A stretch of 64,000 bases of DNA, from NCBI GenBank assembly GCA_902768435.1, contig CACXLJ010000007.1, positions 1 through 64,000 on the forward strand. The letters are read 5' to 3'. The position numbers and the translations under genes were made by a program. Origin of the DNA: an uncultured Bacteroidales bacterium. GTDB lineage: Bacteria; Bacteroidota; Bacteroidia; Bacteroidales; Muribaculaceae. Positions 34,918 to 43,605 of the stretch are shown piece by piece. A model generated the notes under the pieces. The model did no database searches, was not told the origin of the DNA, and worked only from the letters and a program-made list of their open reading frames with translations. Within the stretch, counting starts at the first letter, position 1; every line of letters begins with the position of its first letter.

Positions 34918-36366
34918 ATGGAGGAATATTATTACAGTGGCAGTGGCTTTTATGACGAAGAAGATGCAAATATCAGTTCGGCGTTTACCGACGTTTCCGA
35001 ATTGCGTTGTTCGCATCCTGACCGTGTCCAATACATGGCCCGCCGTTATGGCCAATGGTGGACACTGACCGCTATTGCACCAACATGCGCCAATCACATT
35101 AAGGCCCAAGAGCAGTTACGATTGGAATACGCAAGATTGCTAACACTACATCACCCTCACATAACTCGCGTTGTGGCTATGGTAGATGTGCCGTGGCTTG
35201 ATGATGAATGCGTTGTCGAAGAGCATGTCGATGGGCAGACGCTTAGCCTGTTCATGCAGAGTAATCCAAGTGAAAAGAATCGTTACGAGGTTCTTTCTCA
35301 AATAGTTGACGCATTACATTATTGCCATAGCAAGGGAATAGCCCATGGCCATTTGTCGGCCGACTCTGTTCTTGTTACTCATCAGAGTGCACAGGCCAGA
35401 TTGGTAAATTTCGATTGTTGCGATGATTTTCAAGCCGATTTGCTCTCAATGGCTACGATCATCGACATTTTGCAATTACCAAAACTCAAACGAGTTGCAT
35501 CCGATTGTCGCAATGGCGCCATACGTACTGCCGATGCTCTGCAAAAAGCCATTGAGCACAAGACCAGACTTGGGAGACGATGGATAATACCCGTTGTCGT
35601 TACTGTGGTTACCGTGGCTCTGCTTGTTTCTTTCTGGGCTGGCTATCGGACAACATTTGTTGAATCGTCGTTGCCACCTGACTCGCTACAACTGAAAGGA
35701 TTGTACTTCAGCGACACAGTACGCCTATCCCAAGCCGATGGTTTGCAGCACTTTTATTCAACATTAACAGGTGCAAATATCTATTATTGCGATTGGCGTG
35801 GCGCACAAAGAACTGAGATTGCCGAGAGCGAGGCCGTAGATTTGGGACTCAGCGTGTTGTGGGCACCGTTCAATGTGGGATGTACTGATGCCGATGTCAA
35901 TCATGTGGGCGCCTATTACTTGTGGTGCGACACAACTCATGCAGGGGCATTTCATCAGTTGGACGAATACTGGCCTCAGAATCAACCAATGGCTGATATA
36001 ACAGGCACACGACACGACCCGGCTCGTCAACAGTGGGGAGGCGGCTGGCGCATGCCATCACATGATGAGTTTATAGAGCTACGCGACAAATGTGTATGGT
36101 CTTTGGTTAGATATCGGGGACTTCCGTTGGGTTATAAAGTGAAAGGAGCTAATGGAGCGAGCATATATCTTCCTCTTGCCGGTTATCGTCTCAAATACCG
36201 TGAACACCAGATAGGCGCCGTGGGACACTACTGGAGCAGCACTCCTGTAGATGGGATTGACCGGCAGTCTTATGCCATGAGTCTTGATACCACTCTTATA
36301 AATCCCAACGACACCGTTTCGCTGGAATATTCCTTGTCTATCCGTCCTGTCCTTGACCGTAAATAG
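34918..36366 (+). CDS. membrane pseudokinase with FISUMP ectodomain
   Basis: The protein has 482 residues. Residues 40-215 follow a Ser/Thr kinase fold: a C-helix-like region, a hinge near EEHVDGQTL, and HCHS-type helix E. The catalytic loop, however, reads HGHLSADSV (143-151) where HRDxKxxN is expected, and the DFG site reads NFD (164-166), so both catalytic Asp residues are missing. One transmembrane helix (222-243) follows. The outer part (306-482) starts with EAVDLGLSVLWAPFNVGC and is a FISUMP domain. It lies 6 bases before an intact kinase of the same design. I infer a regulatory or scaffold partner. Confidence 0.8.
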   Translation: MEEYYYSGSGFYDEEDANISSAFTDVSELRCSHPDRVQYMARRYGQWWTLTAIAPTCANHIKAQEQLRLEYARLLTLHHPHITRVVAMVDVPWLDDECVVEEHVDGQTLSLFMQSNPSEKNRYEVLSQIVDALHYCHSKGIAHGHLSADSVLVTHQSAQARLVNFDCCDDFQADLLSMATIIDILQLPKLKRVASDCRNGAIRTADALQKAIEHKTRLGRRWIIPVVVTVVTVALLVSFWAGYRTTFVESSLPPDSLQLKGLYFSDTVRLSQADGLQHFYSTLTGANIYYCDWRGAQRTEIAESEAVDLGLSVLWAPFNVGCTDADVNHVGAYYLWCDTTHAGAFHQLDEYWPQNQPMADITGTRHDPARQQWGGGWRMPSHDEFIELRDKCVWSLVRYRGLPLGYKVKGANGASIYLPLAGYRLKYREHQIGAVGHYWSSTPVDGIDRQSYAMSLDTTLINPNDTVSLEYSLSIRPVLDRK

Positions 36367-36372
36367 TGTAGC

Positions 36373-37875
36373 ATGGCACAGCACAAATTCGACACATTAA
36401 TTCCTGTTGACTGCCAGAGTCGCTACAACCTATTGTTGCGGGCAAAGCGTGATGGCCAATGGTGGATGCTAAAAGGGCTGAAGAAAGAGTATGCCAATGA
36501 TGCTGTGATGCTTGAATTGCTTCGCAAAGAATTTCAATTGGGCATGATGCTTCGGCATCAGGGAGTAGTGGCCTTCGTCTCGCTTGAGCAAGTGCCTGAA
36601 ATGGGTGGCACATTTATAGTCCAGGAATGGGTTGAAGGAGTTACCCTAAAGCAATGGCTTACTTCCAACCATAGCACTTCTGAGAAAGTAAATGTATTGC
36701 TGCAGTTATGCGACGTGTTGTCGTACTGCCATAGCATGAATGTTGTGCATCGCGATATCAAACCCAGCAACATCATGATTACACCCTCCCAGCAAGTAGT
36801 GCTAATTGATTTTGGATTGGCTTTAGCAGGCAACCAAGCCATATTTCGTGCTCCTGCCGGCACTAAGCAATACATGGCACCCGAACAGAGCGACGAAACC
36901 GTGGTAGTTGATGGTCGCGCCGACCTCTATGCCGTTGGCGGCATCATGCAGGACATGAAACTGCCGTGCCCCTACCGAGGAGTAATGCGCAGTCTGTTAG
37001 AACGCGATCCAAACCGACGTCCACCAAATGCCTTGGAACTACGCAAGACACTTATAGCTGAGAGCAGAAAGCGAGGTAAACTTGTGCGATGGATTTCTTT
37101 GATGACAATAGTGGGGCTATGCATCGTAGGAGCTTATCGGTTAGGGAGTAGTCCTTTAGGTTATCATTTGTTTGGTACTTCGAATTTTCTTTCACCAAAA
37201 TTGCCCGACTATTTGACGCGAGATACCGCAAATCACTGGGCAGCCGATACATCCCGATACATCACTCTGGTAAAAGGAGACAGCATACGTTATAGCGTGC
37301 CAAAGACTATGACGGAAATACCTGGTAAAATAGATGAACATGAAGCCGTTGATTTGGGACTTAGCGTATTGTGGGCTCCGTTCAATGTGGGATGCGACCG
37401 CTCCAATCTCTCTATGCCTGGCGGCTATTATGGATATGGTGAACCTTCGGGAGTAATCACTTCTGACAATCCTGCTAACATCAATATGTACTGGACCAGT
37501 TATCATGGTGACTATAGTGGAACTGAATACGATATAGCCCATGAACATTGGGGCGAACGATGGCGAACACCACGCAAGACAGAATTTGATGAACTCATAG
37601 CAGAGTGCCAGTGGACACTAGTAAAGCCTGCGTGTGGACCTGCCGGTTACCTTGTCATTGGCCCTAATGGCAATCGCATTTTTCTGCCAATGGCAGGATT
37701 TCGCTATGGGGGTGAATACTATGAGATAGGAACAATGGGGTTCTATTGGATGACTGTTCCTGAAGGTGGTGAGAACGAAAGTGGCGTAGCGCTACGCATT
37801 CAACCTGAAGGTTTGCAGATAATATCAACAATCGCCAATAATGGCTTCAGCGTGCGCCCAGTGCGTGATCGTTAA
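36373..37875 (+). CDS. membrane Ser/Thr kinase with FISUMP ectodomain
   Basis: The protein has 500 residues. The kinase domain (about 15-230) has candidate Lys at 34 (WMLKGL), HRDIKPSN (126-133), DFG (146-148), and the P+1 segment GTKQYMAPEQ; the glycine-rich loop is not canonical. One membrane helix lies at 240-258. The C-terminal part (about 324-500) is a FISUMP domain starting HEAVDLGLSVLWAPFNVGC, close to that of the neighbouring pseudokinase. The kinase half would be cytoplasmic and the FISUMP half periplasmic or exposed. It is co-transcribed with the pseudokinase and faces a convergent HTH-like gene 21 bases away. Substrates are unknown. Confidence 0.85.
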   Translation: MAQHKFDTLIPVDCQSRYNLLLRAKRDGQWWMLKGLKKEYANDAVMLELLRKEFQLGMMLRHQGVVAFVSLEQVPEMGGTFIVQEWVEGVTLKQWLTSNHSTSEKVNVLLQLCDVLSYCHSMNVVHRDIKPSNIMITPSQQVVLIDFGLALAGNQAIFRAPAGTKQYMAPEQSDETVVVDGRADLYAVGGIMQDMKLPCPYRGVMRSLLERDPNRRPPNALELRKTLIAESRKRGKLVRWISLMTIVGLCIVGAYRLGSSPLGYHLFGTSNFLSPKLPDYLTRDTANHWAADTSRYITLVKGDSIRYSVPKTMTEIPGKIDEHEAVDLGLSVLWAPFNVGCDRSNLSMPGGYYGYGEPSGVITSDNPANINMYWTSYHGDYSGTEYDIAHEHWGERWRTPRKTEFDELIAECQWTLVKPACGPAGYLVIGPNGNRIFLPMAGFRYGGEYYEIGTMGFYWMTVPEGGENESGVALRIQPEGLQIISTIANNGFSVRPVRDR

Positions 37876-37896
37876 AGCCCCAACAATCGATTCAGC

Positions 37897-38460
37897 TTAC
37901 AGTTTGCGTGCGGTGATACCTCCATGCTTGCCACAGACGTAAGTCAGCACTTGGTCGGCATTGGCATGCTCTAATTGTGTCAGCACAAGAGGTTCACCAT
38001 TGACCATTCCTGAACACGAAAAAGTGTCACCGACAGCTAATTTGCTGCGCTCGCTTGCGATTACTCGCATTCGTCCCTGCCCCAGATACTTAACCACAAT
38101 GCGCCGGCCTGGACGCCAACGTACTTCTACCTCATCACCTACTTTTAAAGTGCTTAATGCCACAACTTCGCCGAGTGAAAAATCGCTTGTGTCGGCTTCG
38201 GTTAGAGTTTCACAAAACTCTTGCCAGTCGCGGCATCCCACATAACGCGACAGCACATTGAGCGATGAGACATAAACAGTCTTATACCCTGGCACATATT
38301 CCCACAATCGTTTAATAGTACTAACCGATAATGAGCCGGCGCCTTCATTCTGCAGTCGCTCACCTAAACACATGAAGTCGTGGGGGCTGTTTAGCGTTTG
38401 GCCATAACGGTTTTCTACAGCATTCCGTAAAGCCTCGAGTTGATGTTGTGAAACTTCCAT
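37897..38460 (-). CDS. HTH-like Bacteroidota protein with C-terminal beta domain
   Basis: The protein has 187 residues from the ATG at 38460; an extension to 38514 would pass through the promoter-like sequence at 38482. The N-terminal half (about 1-85) resembles a helix-turn-helix module common in Bacteroidota (SVSTIKRLWEYVPGYKTVYV, then LNVLSRYVGCRDWQEFCE). The second half (about 98-187) is beta-rich (GDEVEVRWRPGRRIVVKYLG). I recall such proteins near FISUMP genes, which would make it a regulator of the kinase pair; this is inference. It converges on the active kinase gene. Confidence 0.6.
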   Translation of the reverse strand: MEVSQHQLEALRNAVENRYGQTLNSPHDFMCLGERLQNEGAGSLSVSTIKRLWEYVPGYKTVYVSSLNVLSRYVGCRDWQEFCETLTEADTSDFSLGEVVALSTLKVGDEVEVRWRPGRRIVVKYLGQGRMRVIASERSKLAVGDTFSCSGMVNGEPLVLTQLEHANADQVLTYVCGKHGGITARKL

Positions 38461-38481
38461 ATTTCTTAGCAAATAACTTTG

Positions 38482-38489
38482 CAAAATTA
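38482..38489 (-). promoter_or_regulatory. possible promoter of the HTH-like gene
   Basis: TAATTTTG on the minus strand, 22 bases before the ATG at 38460, with a TTG near 38512-38514 at a 22-base spacing. A plus-strand TAACTTTG (38474-38481) overlaps it, pointing away from the gene. Confidence 0.4.
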
Positions 38490-38691
38490 CATTACTTTTC
38501 CATATTCCTAACAATTTATAAAGTTCTTAAAGTATCTTTTTTGTGAAAAGAACCAAGAAGAACCAAAAATGGTGTTTCTCGTTTGCTAAATCCCACATAA
38601 TTTTGCACATAAGAAAACCAAGAGTAAGCAGATTTTGATTGAAGTAATCAAATTAAAAACCTAGCGTTGTAAAGGTTAATCGCTTAATTAT

Positions 38692-38838
38692 ATGGAAGAA
38701 AACAAAATGTTTAGCGATGATTCTGACATTCATAGATTTGAAATCAGTTTCAAGAATGTAAAAGCAGGATTGTCACCGACAATCCCTTTCCCTGAAAGGT
38801 TTAGCGCAAATTTTTCATTGAATAAGGAGACACTTTAA
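38692..38838 (+). CDS. small hypothetical protein, 48 aa
   Basis: An ATG at 38692 opens 48 codons ending with TAA at 38836-38838. The product begins MEENKMFSDDSDIHRFEIS and is acidic at the start. No membrane segment or known motif. It sits 28 bases before the next gene in the same direction and in equally AT-rich DNA, which favours a real leader gene of that operon, but codon evidence over this length is thin. Confidence 0.45.
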   Translation: MEENKMFSDDSDIHRFEISFKNVKAGLSPTIPFPERFSANFSLNKETL

Positions 38839-38866
38839 AATAATTTATTAATTAAATCTCATAATT

Positions 38867-39691
38867 ATGACTAAAGCATTAGAAGCCAAGATTAATGGCT
38901 ATATAACCAATCCAGGTGACCGGTTATTAGTGATACTGGATAATGATTCCGGTATTGCCCTAAATGCTGTGAAACAATGCTGCGAGGCAGCACGTTTAAA
39001 CCTGTATTTTGATGGCCACTATAGTTCAAATCTACCTGTTCCAAGTAGGAATAGCCCCAATTTAATGTATGCGGATGTTTTGCTGGTAAATTATATTGCA
39101 TTGCTTGCAGACCTCTCTGATTTTGATGGTGTTGTCGAAAAGACCCTTCAGTCAAAGGATACATACAAAAAAACCGTCATTATCATAGGCGGTTTCGATA
39201 TTCCAAAAGACAGCGTTTGGAAAGACAATGAGCGTTTAATAATATTAGACATAAATACATTTGATTTTTGGCTGAAATGGGCTAAGTCAAAAGACCAGCA
39301 TGATCGTTCCAATATACATCCATTAATTACCGATTTCCTTGAGCAACACCCTGAATGGTTAGAACCATGTCCAAAGAAAGGCCAATTAATCTTCGCGACA
39401 AAAAAAAAATGGAAGGATGTGTCAAATGATATTTATAAAATGGTTGAACGAAAATTGAGATATAAATATCCAGAAACATATAGAAATGCTAAAGGCCAAA
39501 TGTTGGATGATGAATCAAAGAAAATGTTACTAATGCAATTGAAAGATGGCAGGGTTCCAAATGGATGGCATAGTTTAGATCCTAATGATAAGGAAGATAT
39601 CAAGGATATAATTGCTATAGGTGCTGGAGTTGATACCGCCGATGCATTTATAGCGTTCTTGAGCACCATTTCTCCATTTTCCTTTCTGTAG
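38867..39691 (+). CDS. hypothetical protein, AT-rich, unknown function
   Basis: The protein has 274 residues and no signal peptide or membrane helix. Residues 20-150 alternate strands and helices (RLLVILDNDSG, DVLLVNYIALLADL, KTVIIIGGFDI, RLIILDINTFDFW), as in a Rossmann-like or degenerate P-loop fold, but no Walker A motif is present. The C-terminal 110 residues are Lys-rich and helical. Base composition is markedly AT-rich compared with flanking core genes. It follows the 48-aa frame and precedes two further unknown genes, so I regard the block as acquired. Confidence 0.65.
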   Translation: MTKALEAKINGYITNPGDRLLVILDNDSGIALNAVKQCCEAARLNLYFDGHYSSNLPVPSRNSPNLMYADVLLVNYIALLADLSDFDGVVEKTLQSKDTYKKTVIIIGGFDIPKDSVWKDNERLIILDINTFDFWLKWAKSKDQHDRSNIHPLITDFLEQHPEWLEPCPKKGQLIFATKKKWKDVSNDIYKMVERKLRYKYPETYRNAKGQMLDDESKKMLLMQLKDGRVPNGWHSLDPNDKEDIKDIIAIGAGVDTADAFIAFLSTISPFSFL

Positions 39692-39750
39692 ATGGGGATG
39701 GTGCTCGAAGGGTATCGCTGTTAAGTGTTAAGTAAAATAATTCATAGGTA

Positions 39751-40689
39751 ATGATGAAACTGAAACAACTGAAAGAAATCATTAATGGCATTGACGTGCC
39801 TATCGACCGCATTGCCGGCTTTTGCGACAACTATGATCAAATGTTCGACACCTGCTATGTTGAGGTGGAGTATGGCGAAATTGTCATCGACACCAGTTTT
39901 GGGCTTCAGGAAGATAGCCATTTCTATCCTGTGAGCAAAGCCATTGCCGACTTGCTTGCGTTGCCGAACGAGTGCGACGATTATCCCGTATTTAAATCGG
40001 GCCTGGATAGCCAAGTGGAGATTGAGATTCTGTATCGCCAAGTGAGAAGCGCCAAGGTTGTGCAATCGGCACAAGGCGCCGGCATTTGTCTGCTGGGCCG
40101 AGAGACACTGAAATTCATCGACGAGGAAGATGCTTTGTATAATTCTGCCGTTGCTTATCACGTGGAGATAATTATTGAAGACCCTAGGGCTCAGAAGCTG
40201 AATGAGAAGTTCGCGGACTTTCTTTATGACTGCAGCAAAATGTGCTGCGACGATATTCATTACGACGATAATACATGTAACATCTCCAATTATGGTGATG
40301 TCACTATTTTAGATTTCGTTGCCAACGAGGCCACAAGTGACAATCTCATTGCGCTGATTACAGGGGCCTTTGATGGCGTTTATTTTAGCCGCACACCACT
40401 CACGCGTGCCACCGAGGTCGAACGCCTGTGCAACGACAGTGCCGGCAAGTATTATGGTCCACTGCAAGCCGTGGTTTATCCCGCTTATGTCCCCGATAAA
40501 GATCTGCTCAATAACCCTCCATACTTGACCGAGATTGCCGACTCCACCTGCTATGCCAAGGAGTTTGCCACAACCGATGAAATGGAGCAATTCATCAGCG
40601 ATCACAACCCCGACGAGGCTGCAGGCGACCTGGTACGCCGCATCAACACCCGCTACATCGATGACCCACTCACCCTAATCCTCGAATAG
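39751..40689 (+). CDS. hypothetical acidic protein, unknown function
   Basis: The protein has 312 residues, no signal peptide and no membrane helix. It is strongly acidic, with several Cys residues clustered near 197-213 (YDCSKMCCDDIHYDDNTC). The N-terminal part mixes strands and helices; I recognise no family. Base composition is closer to the core genome than the genes on either side. It lies 59 bases after the previous gene and 81 before the next, in the same direction. Confidence 0.65.
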   Translation: MMKLKQLKEIINGIDVPIDRIAGFCDNYDQMFDTCYVEVEYGEIVIDTSFGLQEDSHFYPVSKAIADLLALPNECDDYPVFKSGLDSQVEIEILYRQVRSAKVVQSAQGAGICLLGRETLKFIDEEDALYNSAVAYHVEIIIEDPRAQKLNEKFADFLYDCSKMCCDDIHYDDNTCNISNYGDVTILDFVANEATSDNLIALITGAFDGVYFSRTPLTRATEVERLCNDSAGKYYGPLQAVVYPAYVPDKDLLNNPPYLTEIADSTCYAKEFATTDEMEQFISDHNPDEAAGDLVRRINTRYIDDPLTLILE

Positions 40690-40770
40690 GTTTTACATCA
40701 CGCAAAACACCAAAAAGAAACCGCCGAACCGCTTGAAAGGAAGTAAGCATTATTCAAAAAAAATAAAAAT

Positions 40771-41832
40771 ATGGCAACACCTGCACAAATTTCTAATGTA
40801 TTGATTGAGTTTAAAAAATGGCTGAGTATTAACGGCATTACTTCTGGTAGAAGTTACCAAAGTTTGTTAAGTAATTTTCCCAATAGGCTCACTAATCCAA
40901 CGAGCCCATATTCAAATTATCTTGATACAATTACAGATTGTCTATTAGCTGGACAGCCTGTTTACGCGATAGCGGTGTGTGATATAATGATAGATGCTTT
41001 GCAAGGGAATATAAACACAAAACCAAATAGCTATTTGCAAAATGCTAAATCTTCTCTTTATCGGTTTAGAGAATTCTTGCACCAGCGTCTCCTTTCCCTT
41101 ATACCTGCAGCACCATATCATGTTGCTACAGTACCGATGGTTCAAGGGGGTGCCAAGGCTAAACTTGGAGGGGTAATTAATGGGACAAATACTCTCATTG
41201 GAGCTTTAGGTAATGGTAAGATTAATTATTTTATTAAGTTAGCTATTGAGTCATCTTTATTCTTTAGTGTTGATATTGTTTCTGATCGGTATGCCAGCCT
41301 GTCTCAGATGCTTAGTAAAGGAGTAAATGTCCCTGCACGTTATACCAATGACAAAACTATTTGCTCAGCACCAGTGAAGGGGCAACCGGCAGTATATAAT
41401 ATTAACGGAATACCTTACAATGTGATTGTTGACAAAGATGGAAATGACTCTGTTAGGAAACTGATTAACTATTACACAGGATATACAGTATCTACAGGAC
41501 AATCATCTATTATAACTGGATATGTTATATCTCATGTTTGGGGACGAGCTTTTGATCCAAGACACTTTACCAATTTTTGGAATATTGTGCTTATTCCATC
41601 ATGGGCAAATCCAGTGATGGATACTCCAAACCCGCCCGCAGGCTCATATGCCTCAAGATTACAGAACACTATTATGGAAATCTGTAGACAACTATATAAT
41701 GGAACATCATGCCAAATTCCCCTTGTAGTAAACCAGAAAGATATTGTTCATGGTATTTACACAGTCCCTGTAATTAACCAAAAAGTCAACCAACCGCTTG
41801 GCGCTATTTTAAAAACAGGTGTAAAGATTTAA
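40771..41832 (+). CDS. hypothetical protein, possible HNH-like nuclease
   Basis: The protein has 353 residues and is AT-rich. The N-terminal 120 residues are helical (EFKKWLSINGITSGRSYQSL, then SYLDT-like spacing), followed by a Gly-rich linker near 125-150. Residues about 245-290 read YVISHVWGRAFDPRHFTNFW then NIVLIPSWANPV; the His plus later Asn/His spacing recalls an HNH-type beta-beta-alpha core, but I cannot prove metal ligands. No neighbouring partner gene supports toxin or restriction function. The call is tentative. Confidence 0.6.
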   Translation: MATPAQISNVLIEFKKWLSINGITSGRSYQSLLSNFPNRLTNPTSPYSNYLDTITDCLLAGQPVYAIAVCDIMIDALQGNINTKPNSYLQNAKSSLYRFREFLHQRLLSLIPAAPYHVATVPMVQGGAKAKLGGVINGTNTLIGALGNGKINYFIKLAIESSLFFSVDIVSDRYASLSQMLSKGVNVPARYTNDKTICSAPVKGQPAVYNINGIPYNVIVDKDGNDSVRKLINYYTGYTVSTGQSSIITGYVISHVWGRAFDPRHFTNFWNIVLIPSWANPVMDTPNPPAGSYASRLQNTIMEICRQLYNGTSCQIPLVVNQKDIVHGIYTVPVINQKVNQPLGAILKTGVKI

Positions 41833-41882
41833 CAATAGTGTATATTTATAATCATTGTAGTCTGCCAAATCCATTTATGAAG

Positions 41883-41944
41883 GCAAGTCGGTAGACTTGC
41901 AATGTGCGAAACTCATTGTGCGTGCCAGTTCTACAAACTGGCAC
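41883..41944. terminator. two strong hairpins between convergent genes
   Basis: GCAAGTC-GGTA-GACTTGC (41883-41900) and GTGCCAGTT-CTACA-AACTGGCAC (41922-41944) are perfect. They lie between the ends of 40771-41832 (+) and 42055-42810 (-). Neither has a clear T-run, so they may be bidirectional terminators or repeat elements. Confidence 0.5.
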
Positions 41945-42054
41945 CCTCGTGAGAATAGGCCACTACATAATAATCGCACCTCGTAGAGAGTGCGGTCGTT
42001 GACGCACATTCTCGATGCTCCATGTGCCAAGTTATGGGGTCGGCAGGAGACTGT

Positions 42055-42810
42055 TTACAGCGATTTGAGGGCCTCGGTGTGGAGGGCGAAGGCTTCGGCA
42101 GCGCCGCAGCGGCATTCCAAGCCACGGAACTTCTCCATGGGAATGTGCCAGTCGTCGAGCAACGGCTGCATGCCCTGACTCACATGGCACAGACATGCCT
42201 CGTGCTTGAGATCGACCACAGGATCAATGTTCACCCAATGCGTGGGCGTGAACATCTGTGACTGTGTGCCCGACATCGCCTCCATATAATAGAGTCGGAA
42301 TGTGCGCCCTACTCGTCGCCAGGCGTCAAGCACCAGCAGTCCACAAGCGGCATGGTCGCGGTGACTATCGATGGGCCAATGGGTGATGACCACATCGGGG
42401 CGCTCGCGTTCGAGCAGCTCGCGCATCTCCTTGTAGCGGGCCAGGTTCACCTCGGTGTTGCCATCGACCTGGTCCATGAAGATGTGGCGGATACCCATCA
42501 CACGGCAGGCATTATCGGACTCGACCACACGCACGGCAGCGGCCTGTTCGTGACTCATGCCCTCGATGCCGGCCTCACCGCGTGTGAGATACACGCTCAC
42601 CACTTCATTACCCGCTTGCTTGAGCAGACACATGGTGCCACCGGCACAGGTCTCGGGGTCGTCGGGGTGAGCACCGATAACCAATATTTTCCTCTTTCCA
42701 CCATAGGCTGCCGCATTGTCTTGCGCAGCCGCAGTGAGCGGTAATCCTCCTAGAATGGTTGCTGCCGCAGCGGCGCCAGCACCCTTCAGCATGTCTCGTC
42801 GTGTAATCAT
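42055..42810 (-). CDS. Tat-exported PIG-L/LmbE-family deacetylase
   Basis: The protein has 251 residues. The N-terminus MITRRDMLKGAGAAAAATIL has the twin-arginine motif and a hydrophobic stretch, so a folded, metal-loaded enzyme is probably exported. The zinc motifs are AHPDD near residue 48 and HWPIDSHRDH near 144. The family removes N-acetyl groups from sugars linked to inositol or lipids (for example GlcNAc-PI, mycothiol and bacillithiol precursors). It is 69 bases downstream of the probable inositol-lipid operon, which makes an inositol-linked amino sugar an attractive substrate, but this is inference; many PIG-L proteins act on other glycans. Confidence 0.85.
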   Translation of the reverse strand: MITRRDMLKGAGAAAAATILGGLPLTAAAQDNAAAYGGKRKILVIGAHPDDPETCAGGTMCLLKQAGNEVVSVYLTRGEAGIEGMSHEQAAAVRVVESDNACRVMGIRHIFMDQVDGNTEVNLARYKEMRELLERERPDVVITHWPIDSHRDHAACGLLVLDAWRRVGRTFRLYYMEAMSGTQSQMFTPTHWVNIDPVVDLKHEACLCHVSQGMQPLLDDWHIPMEKFRGLECRCGAAEAFALHTEALKSL

Positions 42811-42879
42811 AGGTCCTATATTAATTTAATGAATAGTATGCACAAAATGCAACGCAGCCTCAACACCAAACTGAGGGAA

Positions 42880-43605
42880 TCAGAGCAGCTGGGTGAGGGA
42901 GGTGAGACGGCAGGTATCGGCTGGGATGTCGATGGCATCGTTCTCGTCTTCGGTCCAGCCAGGGCCCTGCATCCAAGCAGTGGCACAGCCCAGCGAGTGC
43001 GCAGGCAGTATGTCCTTCTTGAGGCTATCGCCCACGACCAACACCTGGTCGGCAGGGAGTTCAAGTGCATCCACACCCAGGCGGAACAGCGTGGGATTGG
43101 GTTTGCGAATGCCCACCACGGCACTCTCGATGATGCCCTTGAAGAAATGGCGAATGCCCAGGTCACGCACCACCTCGTCGATGTTGCCATAGAAATTGCT
43201 CACCAGCATGAGCGGGAACTGCTTAGAGAGCGACTCGAGCACGGGCATAGCCTCGGCAATGCTCTCTTGTGCCTCGTGATAGCAATGCTGCGCAATGCTT
43301 TCGGCCCACTCGTCGAACTGCTGCTGTGTGGCCTGGGTCCAGCCCTTCTGAGCCACATATTGCAGTTCTATAACCATTTTCTTGTGCAGCAACTGCAGGA
43401 AGTTGTCGCTGGGCAGGATGTGGCGCACCTTGGCGAGTTCGCGCTCGGCAAAGACATAGGCCTCGCGAAACTGCTCGAGGGTGATGGGCACCTGCGCCTG
43501 CTGATAGCCGTCCCAAATGATCCAGCTCCAGTGCACGCCGCGGCTGTCGATAGTGCCTCCGTAATCGAAGATAATGCCCCGTATGTTATTGCTGATATTT
43601 CCCAT
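42880..43605 (-). CDS. HAD-family phosphatase
   Basis: The protein has 241 residues from the ATG at 43605; a TTG at 43623 would add six. HAD motif I is FDYGGTID (nucleophile Asp; the usual second Asp is Gly), motif II is LVSNFYGN (Ser), motif III has the Lys in VGIRKPNP, and motif IV is VVGDSLKKD. The cap is helical (about 25-110). The lost second Asp is seen in other HAD members but may alter proton transfer. The start overlaps the CDP-alcohol transferase stop by 20 bases, which suggests coupled translation. A phosphatidylinositol-phosphate or inositol-phosphate substrate is plausible from context only. Confidence 0.82.
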   Translation of the reverse strand: MGNISNNIRGIIFDYGGTIDSRGVHWSWIIWDGYQQAQVPITLEQFREAYVFAERELAKVRHILPSDNFLQLLHKKMVIELQYVAQKGWTQATQQQFDEWAESIAQHCYHEAQESIAEAMPVLESLSKQFPLMLVSNFYGNIDEVVRDLGIRHFFKGIIESAVVGIRKPNPTLFRLGVDALELPADQVLVVGDSLKKDILPAHSLGCATAWMQGPGWTEDENDAIDIPADTCRLTSLTQLL

